A DNA stretch of 19,431 nucleotides, from assembly GCA_016218095.1 (NCBI GenBank), contig JACREV010000060.1, forward strand, positions 1-19,431. Direction: 5' to 3'. Numbering within the stretch: the stretch's first letter is position 1; every line of letters begins with the position of its first letter. The notes below the pieces were generated by a model, which was not told the DNA's origin, searched no databases, and saw only the letters and a list, made by a program, of their open reading frames with translations. The position numbers and the translations under genes were made by a program. Origin of the DNA: Deltaproteobacteria bacterium (lineage in GTDB: Bacteria > Desulfobacterota > GWC2-55-46). Of the stretch, positions 14,889 to 19,431 are shown piece after piece.

Positions 14889-15859
14889 AAAGAAACCTTC
14901 TCATAATGGCGGTCACCTTCGTCCTCGCCGCCGCCGTGATCTATATAAAATCGACGATACACCCCCCTGTACCCGAGCCGGCGTTCACGCAGGGCGAAAG
15001 GCTCGTCTTCGGATTTCTGACGTCAAGGTCCGACGACGCCCTATTCATAGAGAACACGGTCAAAGAAGGCTTCGGGCATGACGCTCTGCCGGGCGACCAG
15101 GCGAGCGATCATTATAAAAAAAAGGGCGGCAAGGTCCCGGAAGGCGCAAAGCCTTTCAAGATAGACTACGATTACCTCAAGGACTTGGTCGAGAACGCGC
15201 CGGATGACGGCTACACCGCGGCAGGAGGTTTCATGCTCGTTGACCTCAAGACCGAAGGGTTCTATTACAACACCGACGACGCCTGCGGGGACGACCATGT
15301 CACCGTAAAGCTCGTCACCGACGAGTCCGCTACAGGATTTACTGAAGACATCGTCATCATAAAGAAACCCCACCCGAAGTTGAACGGGTTCGAGACCCTG
15401 GTCTACGAAAAGAAAGAGATCGCCCCTGAATTGAAGGAAAAGGCAGAGGCGTTCCTTAAGGATAGGCTCGAAGGTCTCAAGGCGGAATCCGGAGAGTTCA
15501 AACGCTACATTGACAACGGACTTGTGTATAAGGGGCCTCAACTGAACCTGTACGGGCCGAAGCGAGGCGCGGGGCCGGTCTTCCTTTCAGTAGAATGGAC
15601 GAGCGAGGGCGGCGAGTCCTCTTGCTGTGTCTCCGGGGTCTTTGCAGTAAAGGACGATGGGCTTGGTTTCGATGAGTTCCTGCCTCTCCGGGCCGGGTCC
15701 GGCCTGAAAGAGATAACAAAGGTCTTCAGGCTCTCGGGCAGAGAGTTCGTCTTCGTGACCGCGTGGTTCTGGGAGGGCTCTTCAAGCGCCATATACGAAT
15801 ACAGGGACAAAGCCCCTGGCAGGCTCTACCAGGAATCGAGGCCTCGGGGCGGGTGCTGA
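14885..15859 (+). CDS. Membrane-anchored or secreted protein of unknown function
   Basis: 324 residues, not recognised. One N-terminal hydrophobic helix (about 4-22) would anchor or export it, and the rest is soluble, acidic and mixed alpha/beta. A middle region contains GYTAAGGFMLVDLKTEGFYYNTDDACGD, and the last third contains adjacent cysteines (GGESSCCVSG). The pattern VFLSVEWTSEGG, FAVKDDGLGF, FVFVTAWFWEGSSSAIYEY suggests repeated beta-hairpins. AAAGGGAC precedes the ATG, which overlaps the upstream stop by 4 bp. The last residues (SRPRGGC) look less natural than the rest, and a 3' end altered by a small indel is possible but unproven. The radical SAM gene starts 15 nt later. Confidence 0.75.
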   Translation: MKRNLLIMAVTFVLAAAVIYIKSTIHPPVPEPAFTQGERLVFGFLTSRSDDALFIENTVKEGFGHDALPGDQASDHYKKKGGKVPEGAKPFKIDYDYLKDLVENAPDDGYTAAGGFMLVDLKTEGFYYNTDDACGDDHVTVKLVTDESATGFTEDIVIIKKPHPKLNGFETLVYEKKEIAPELKEKAEAFLKDRLEGLKAESGEFKRYIDNGLVYKGPQLNLYGPKRGAGPVFLSVEWTSEGGESSCCVSGVFAVKDDGLGFDEFLPLRAGSGLKEITKVFRLSGREFVFVTAWFWEGSSSAIYEYRDKAPGRLYQESRPRGGC

Positions 15860-15874
15860 CGCCGGCGCATAAAA

Positions 15875-16777
15875 ATGGATAAACCCTACATCACGCTCTC
15901 GGAGTTCCTTAAGGGAAGGTTCGGAGAAAAGGTCTTCAAGGTCTCGCTCGAGGCGGGCTTCACCTGCCCCAACAGGGACGGAAGCAAGGGCACGGGCGGA
16001 TGCATCTACTGCAACTCAGAGACCCTCGTCCCCTTAAGCTACACAGGGGAGGACATAAAAGGTCAAATCCTCGCCGGCATGGAGAAGGTGAGGAGACGCC
16101 ACAACGCGAACAAGTTCATCGCCTACTTCCAGATAAACTCAAACACCTACGCCCCTATCGATTACCTCAAAAAGGTCTATCGCGAGGCGCTCCTCCCGGA
16201 CATCGTCGGACTCGCCGTCTCAACAAGGCCCGACTGCGTCGACTACGAAGTCCTCGACCTACTAAAAGAGCTTAAGAAAGAACGCTTCCTCTGGCTCGAG
16301 CTCGGGTTGCAGACCGCGAACGACTCTACCCTTCTCTCAATCAACAGGGGACACACCGCCTCCGAGTTCAAGGACGCGGTAGAGAAAGCGCGCCGGAGCG
16401 GTATCGACGTCTGCGCCCACGTCATCATCGGGTTGCCCGATGAAACGCGGGACGACATGCTCGGAACCGCCCGGTTCCTCGCCGACTCCCGCGTCTGGGG
16501 GGTAAAGTTCCACCAGCTCCAGGTGCTCAAAGACACGCCCCTCCTCAAGCTGTACGAAGAGGGCAAGGTCAAGACCCTCTCCCTTGACGAGTACGCCTCC
16601 ATCGTTGCAGACTCCTTGATGATACTCCCGCCCTCGACCGTCATACACCGCCTCTCCGGCGACGCGCCGCTTAAATACCTCGTCGCCCCCAGATGGGGCG
16701 CGAACAAGTTCATCGTCGCCGAGCAAATAGAGAGGCTCCTCAAACTCCGGATTGAGGTGAACTCCGAAAAGGTGTAA
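15875..16777 (+). CDS. Radical SAM protein, TIGR01212 (YhcC-like) family
   Basis: 300 residues. The radical SAM cluster is bound by Cys31, Cys43 and Cys46 in the spaced motif TCPNRDG...GGCIYC, which is characteristic of the TIGR01212/YhcC group (Cys-x12-Cys-x2-Cys rather than Cys-x3-Cys-x2-Cys). A partial TIM barrel follows with FIAYFQINSNTYAP, STRPDC, WLELGLQTANDSTLLSINRGH and the substrate-side strands VCAHVIIGLPDE and VKFHQLQVLKDTPL. The C-terminal part resembles the Elp3/HemN-like extension. The reaction is not established; relatives have been discussed as acting on tRNA or as Elp3-like enzymes. The ATG lacks an obvious ribosome binding site. It is closely followed by the 79-residue gene. 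Confidence 0.92.
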   Translation: MDKPYITLSEFLKGRFGEKVFKVSLEAGFTCPNRDGSKGTGGCIYCNSETLVPLSYTGEDIKGQILAGMEKVRRRHNANKFIAYFQINSNTYAPIDYLKKVYREALLPDIVGLAVSTRPDCVDYEVLDLLKELKKERFLWLELGLQTANDSTLLSINRGHTASEFKDAVEKARRSGIDVCAHVIIGLPDETRDDMLGTARFLADSRVWGVKFHQLQVLKDTPLLKLYEEGKVKTLSLDEYASIVADSLMILPPSTVIHRLSGDAPLKYLVAPRWGANKFIVAEQIERLLKLRIEVNSEKV

Positions 16778-16787
16778 AATTATTTAC

Positions 16788-17027
16788 ATGACTACGCCCG
16801 AAGAGATAAAGGCAGAGGACAAGAAGATAAGACTCCTCAGAAGGATGGTCGACCTCACCATGTCCATCATAATAGACACGGAGATGACCCTCGAAGAGGC
16901 CTCCCGCCACGCCGCCGGAGTGCGCGAGTTCGCCATCCGCCTCTTCCCCGGAAAAGGTGACGTCTTCGACCTCGTTTACGGACCAAGGCTCAAAAGACTC
17001 CTTAGAGACAAATACATGCTGAGCTAA
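16788..17027 (+). CDS. Small conserved-looking protein, function unknown
   Basis: 79 residues, soluble, mainly helical (EEIKAEDKKIRLLRRMVDLTMSIIID, then LEEASRHAAGVREFAIRLFPGKGDVFDLVYGPRLKRLL). The ordered polar and hydrophobic spacing and the LFPGKGDVFDLVYGPRLKRLL ending suggest a genuine folded protein. I recall similar short proteins in deltaproteobacterial genomes, but no function. No metal or catalytic motif is visible. It starts 10 nt after the radical SAM stop and is probably co-transcribed with it. Confidence 0.75.
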   Translation: MTTPEEIKAEDKKIRLLRRMVDLTMSIIIDTEMTLEEASRHAAGVREFAIRLFPGKGDVFDLVYGPRLKRLLRDKYMLS

Positions 17028-17159
17028 TACCGCTCAAGACCTGGGGGGACTTTCTTAAATTGCGCCCGGCGCGCACATCTTCAATCGGAACCTTTGAGGC
17101 TTATTAGGCCTCTAACAATTTATGTAAAATTGCCCGTCCGGCGAGGACCAGGAGGTATT
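17028..17159 (+). promoter_or_regulatory. Spacer upstream of the M29 peptidase, with a small inverted repeat and RBS
   Basis: 132 bp. It contains an inverted repeat (GAGGC 17096-17100, GCCTC 17108-17112) in an AT-rich context and the ribosome site AGGAGGT at 17150-17156, which decides the ATG at 17160. No sigma70 hexamer pair at proper spacing was found, so the promoter is unresolved and read-through from upstream is possible. Confidence 0.4.
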
Positions 17160-18230
17160 ATGGCAGACCCGCGTGTAACAAAGCTTGCTTCGATCCTTGT
17201 GAACCACTCTATTTCCGCAAAAAAGGGCGACACTGTAATGATAAGCTCCTCATCCGAGCTCGCCAAACCCCTCGTGCTTGAGGTCTACAGGGAGGTATTG
17301 GAGGCCGGGGGGAACCCCTTCACGTCGATCGCGTTCGAAGAGACGACGAACCTCTTCTTCGATTACGCATCGAAGGACCAGATACGGAACTTCCCGAAGG
17401 TGAGGATGTTCGAGGCGAAGAATATCGACTGCTTCGTCACCATCCGGGCGTCCGCGAACAAGAAGGCGCTCTCTAATGTGGATTCCTCGAAGATAGCCGA
17501 GAGGGCGAAGGTCATAAGGCCGATAAGCGAGGAGATAGTAAACAACAAGAGGTGGATACTCACGAATTTTCCGACGAACGGCCTCGCTCAGGAGGCGGAC
17601 ATGTCTCTTGCCGAGTACGAGGACTTCCTCTACAACGCCACCAACATCGACTGGAACAAGGTGAAGCAGAAGGAGATGAAGCTCAAAGCCGCGCTCGACA
17701 AGGCGAGTGAAGTGCGGATAGTCGGCAAGGAGACCGACTTGAAGCTCTCCATAAAAGGGAGGAAGGCGATACCCTGTTACGGAGAGAGGAACATGCCCGA
17801 CGGCGAGGTCTTCCTGTCCCCGGTAGAGGACTCGGCCGAGGGCTACGTCTTTTACGAGATGCCCGCGATATACCAGGGGCGCGAAGTCACAGGCATAAGG
17901 CTGAAATTCAGCAAGGGCAAGGTCGTCGAGGCCCGGGCTGACAAGAACCAGGACTTCCTAATAGCCATGCTCGATACCGACAAGGGGGCGCGGTTTTTGG
18001 GTGAATTGGGGGTCGGCGTAAACTACGGGATACAGAAGTTCACGAAGGACATATTGTTTGACGAAAAAATCGGCGGCACCGTCCACCTCGCCGTCGGCAG
18101 GTCATATGAGCAGGCCGGAGGCAAGAACTCTTCGGCGATACACTGGGACATGATAAAGGACCTGCGGCAGGGCGGCGCGCTCTACCTCGACGGAAAGGCG
18201 ATACAGAAGGACGGGAAGTTCCTGATCTAA
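17160..18230 (+). CDS. Aminopeptidase, peptidase family M29
   Basis: 356 residues, a cytoplasmic metallo-aminopeptidase of the AmpS/T/II type that releases N-terminal residues using a two-metal centre. All family ligand positions are present: Glu216 (NMPDGEVF), Glu282 (GELGVGVN), His309 and Tyr316 (GGTVHLAVGRSYEQAGG), and His328 with Asp330 (AIHWDMI). The N-terminal domain begins DPRVTKLASILVNHSISAKKGDTVMI, as is usual for the family. The start at 17160 has AGGAGGT four bases upstream; an in-frame ATG 66 bp earlier lacks one and would add a non-family extension. The gene is followed by an inverted repeat and a terminator. Confidence 0.96.
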   Translation: MADPRVTKLASILVNHSISAKKGDTVMISSSSELAKPLVLEVYREVLEAGGNPFTSIAFEETTNLFFDYASKDQIRNFPKVRMFEAKNIDCFVTIRASANKKALSNVDSSKIAERAKVIRPISEEIVNNKRWILTNFPTNGLAQEADMSLAEYEDFLYNATNIDWNKVKQKEMKLKAALDKASEVRIVGKETDLKLSIKGRKAIPCYGERNMPDGEVFLSPVEDSAEGYVFYEMPAIYQGREVTGIRLKFSKGKVVEARADKNQDFLIAMLDTDKGARFLGELGVGVNYGIQKFTKDILFDEKIGGTVHLAVGRSYEQAGGKNSSAIHWDMIKDLRQGGALYLDGKAIQKDGKFLI

Positions 18231-18263
18231 AAATTGTCATTTTTCCTGATCTCTGCGTCAGGT

Positions 18264-18316
18264 CGGAAATAAAAATGCTCACATATTACCCATATATGCT
18301 CCGCTTTTTATTTCCG
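18264..18316. repeat. Inverted repeat with AT-rich arms downstream of the M29 gene
   Basis: Twelve-base exact arms CGGAAATAAAAA (18264-18275) and TTTTTATTTCCG (18305-18316) around a 29-bp AT-rich centre that is itself nearly symmetrical (ATAT-TACCC-ATAT). A CCTGA/TCAGG pair lies just before it (18245-18262). It is far less GC-rich than the surroundings. No transposase or target duplication was seen. It could be a transcript 3'-end structure or a small dispersed element. Confidence 0.5.
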
Positions 18317-18363
18317 CCCTTCCTTGACCTCAGAAAAAATTCCTAATTTTTAGAGGCAATCAT

Positions 18364-18399
18364 AAAACGCCCGAGGGGTAAACACCCTCAGGCGTTTTT
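18364..18399 (+). terminator. Terminator after the M29 peptidase
   Basis: Stem AAAACGCC-C-GAGGG (18364-18377) with CCCTC-A-GGCGTTTT (18385-18398), one C-A mismatch, 7-nt loop, ending in T5 (18395-18399). It separates the M29 gene from gmhA. The A run on the left also allows function in the opposite direction. Confidence 0.85.
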
Positions 18400-18449
18400 G
18401 TCTCAAACGCAAAACAGCCTCTTACCCCGCCCTCTCGCTCCAAAAACCC

Positions 18450-18478
18450 TTGACACACTTTTCAGCAGAAGATATTAT
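18450..18478 (+). promoter_or_regulatory. gmhA promoter
   Basis: TTGACA at 18450-18455, 17-nt spacer, TATTAT at 18473-18478. The predicted start is near 18485, leaving a leader of about 72 nt before the ATG at 18557, with the ribosome site GAGGGGGGT (18541-18549). Confidence 0.8.
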
Positions 18479-18556
18479 CGATTGAAGGTTTTAAAGGCCT
18501 CCGGGGAACGTTCAACGCCTCAAAATAAAAGAAAAATCCCGAGGGGGGTAGCGAGG

Positions 18557-19141
18557 ATGGAGATGGAGAAGATAGTAGAGAAGTCCTTCAGGGACTCCGT
18601 GAAGGCTAAGGAGCGTTTCTTCACGAAAAAGAACATGGCGCTCGTCGTCGAGGCCTCAGAGGCGATAGTCTCGTCTTTCAAGTCAGGCGGAAAGCTCATG
18701 CTCATCGGCAACGGCGGCTCTGCCGCAGATTCCCAGCACATAGCCGCGGAGTTCGTCAACAGGTTCGAGATAGAGAGGCCGCCTTTGCCCGCGCTCGCGC
18801 TCACGACCGACACCTCCGACCTCACATCCATCGGGAACGACTATTCGTTCGACCAGGTCTTCTCAAAGCAGATACGGGCGCTCGGCAAAGAGGACGACGT
18901 GCTCCTTGCCATATCGACGAGCGGGAACTCGGCGAATGTATTGAAGGGGATCGAGGCCGCGAAGGCGCTTAAGATAAAGACGATAGGGCTTACCGGCAAG
19001 GACGGCGGCAAGATTGCGGATAAGGTCGACATACTCCTTAATGTGGACTCCAAGACTACCGCGAGGATACAGGAGACGCACATCACGATCTGCCACATAA
19101 TCTGCGAGCTTGTAGACCACATGCTCTTCCAGAAGGTTTAG
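18557..19141 (+). CDS. gmhA: Sedoheptulose-7-phosphate isomerase (phosphoheptose isomerase)
   Basis: 194 residues, a SIS-domain isomerase converting sedoheptulose 7-phosphate to D-glycero-manno-heptose 7-phosphate, the first step of ADP-heptose supply for the lipopolysaccharide inner core. Phosphate-binding motifs are GNGGSAADSQH (51-61) and AISTSGNSANV (118-128). His61, Glu65, Gln172 and His180 fall at the same positions as the zinc ligands known for E. coli GmhA, and the overall length matches. The start at 18557 is chosen from the ribosome site GAGGGGGGT seven bases upstream; an ATG six bases further on is an alternative. Longer in-frame starts would begin upstream of the promoter. The next gene starts 8 nt after its stop, so the two form an operon. 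Confidence 0.96.
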   Translation: MEMEKIVEKSFRDSVKAKERFFTKKNMALVVEASEAIVSSFKSGGKLMLIGNGGSAADSQHIAAEFVNRFEIERPPLPALALTTDTSDLTSIGNDYSFDQVFSKQIRALGKEDDVLLAISTSGNSANVLKGIEAAKALKIKTIGLTGKDGGKIADKVDILLNVDSKTTARIQETHITICHIICELVDHMLFQKV

Positions 19142-19149
19142 CTCAAGAG

Positions 19150-19431
19150 ATGCCATCCAGGAAAAAATTCAAGCCGATCTCGTCAAAGGGCCTCAAGACC
19201 TATTCGATAAGGGAGAGGAAGTCCAAGGTCTCAGTCGGAGACTTCGCCCGCGTCCCCGAAAGGGGGGCTTCCTTAAGTGAGTTCCTCGATGGGCTCCCGA
19301 ACATACTCGCGGCCAAGGACTTAAAATCCGTCGCCTCGGCGATCGTAAAGGCGAAGCACGGCGGGAAGACCGTCGCCCTCGGCATGGGCGCGCACGTTAT
19401 AAAAGTAGGGCTGGGACCCCTTGTGATCGAC
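19150..19431 (+). CDS. Protein of unknown function, N-terminal part (runs off window)
   Basis: The first 94 codons of a gene continuing past the right edge, starting 8 nt after gmhA. The visible part is a basic N terminus (MPSRKKFKPISSKGLKTYSI), the segment RKSKVSVGDFARVPERGASLSEFLDGLPNILAAKDL, and then a beta-alpha stretch KTVALGMGAHVIKVGLGPLVID that looks like a nucleotide- or phosphate-binding Rossmann-type turn. It recalls bacterial proteins sometimes labelled as deoxyhypusine-synthase-like, but the diagnostic parts lie outside the window, so the name is not assigned. Pairing with gmhA suggests a link to heptose or sugar-nucleotide metabolism (inference). Confidence 0.7.
   Translation, partial: MPSRKKFKPISSKGLKTYSIRERKSKVSVGDFARVPERGASLSEFLDGLPNILAAKDLKSVASAIVKAKHGGKTVALGMGAHVIKVGLGPLVID

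Noticed and set aside
17094..17159. Longer start for the M29 peptidase
   Set aside because: The extension is not family-like and AGGAGGT lies directly before the ATG at 17160.
18398..18556. Longer start for gmhA
   Set aside because: It would run through the promoter and terminator region; the ATG at 18557 has a ribosome site and gives the usual family length.

Overview
The window comes from a Gram-negative bacterium with moderately high GC (about 55-60%). It uses ATA for Ile and AGG for Arg freely. An alternative complex III operon, a heptose-pathway gene (gmhA), a type II DnaJ next to DnaK, and an NFACT/RqcH protein together suggest the Desulfobacterota / deltaproteobacterial sphere or a neighbouring phylum. 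This placement is inference from gene content. No rRNA, tRNA, CRISPR array, insertion sequence or phage gene was found.

Layout. (1) 1-3566, minus strand: a chaperone block, dnaK, then a zinc-finger-less DnaJ (CbpA type), then the start of a Clp-family AAA+ gene cut by the window edge. dnaK has two good sigma70-type promoters. (2) 3800-4320, plus strand: a free-standing atpE (F0 c subunit) with its own near-consensus promoter, strong ribosome binding site and GNRA-loop terminator. (3) 4321-4670: a gene-free stretch holding a cluster of REP-like hairpins. (4) 4671-12341, minus strand: the quinol oxidising alternative complex III operon actA-actB1-actB2-actC-actD-actE-actF, with its promoter, a roughly 300-nt leader containing a perfect inverted repeat, and a terminator. 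Its parts are a pentaheme cytochrome, an inactive-type molybdopterin-family subunit with a separate iron-sulfur subunit, two NrfD-like membrane subunits, a DUF3341 membrane subunit and a monoheme cytochrome. Together they would carry electrons from the quinol pool to a periplasmic cytochrome or oxidase; no oxidase gene lies in the window. (5) 12465-17027, plus strand: a short NFACT/RqcH ribosome-quality-control protein with an almost leaderless promoter, three unrecognised envelope-type genes (the first AT-rich), a TIGR01212-type radical SAM protein and a 79-residue conserved-looking protein. (6) 17160-19431, plus strand: an M29 metallo-aminopeptidase, an inverted repeat and terminator, then a promoter, gmhA (sedoheptulose-7-phosphate isomerase) and the start of a further gene.

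The most noteworthy points are a hidden reading frame of at least 46 codons filling the only large gap in the act operon (5907-6046), the perfect inverted repeat in the act leader (12210-12234), the RqcH variant (no HhH module, Glu-Arg in place of Asp-Arg, near-leaderless start), the lone atpE, and a plus-oriented terminator hairpin between two minus-strand chaperone genes. I saw no clear candidate for an entirely new multi-gene system. The closest are the 13962-15859 cassette of unrecognised envelope genes and the extra act-operon frame.
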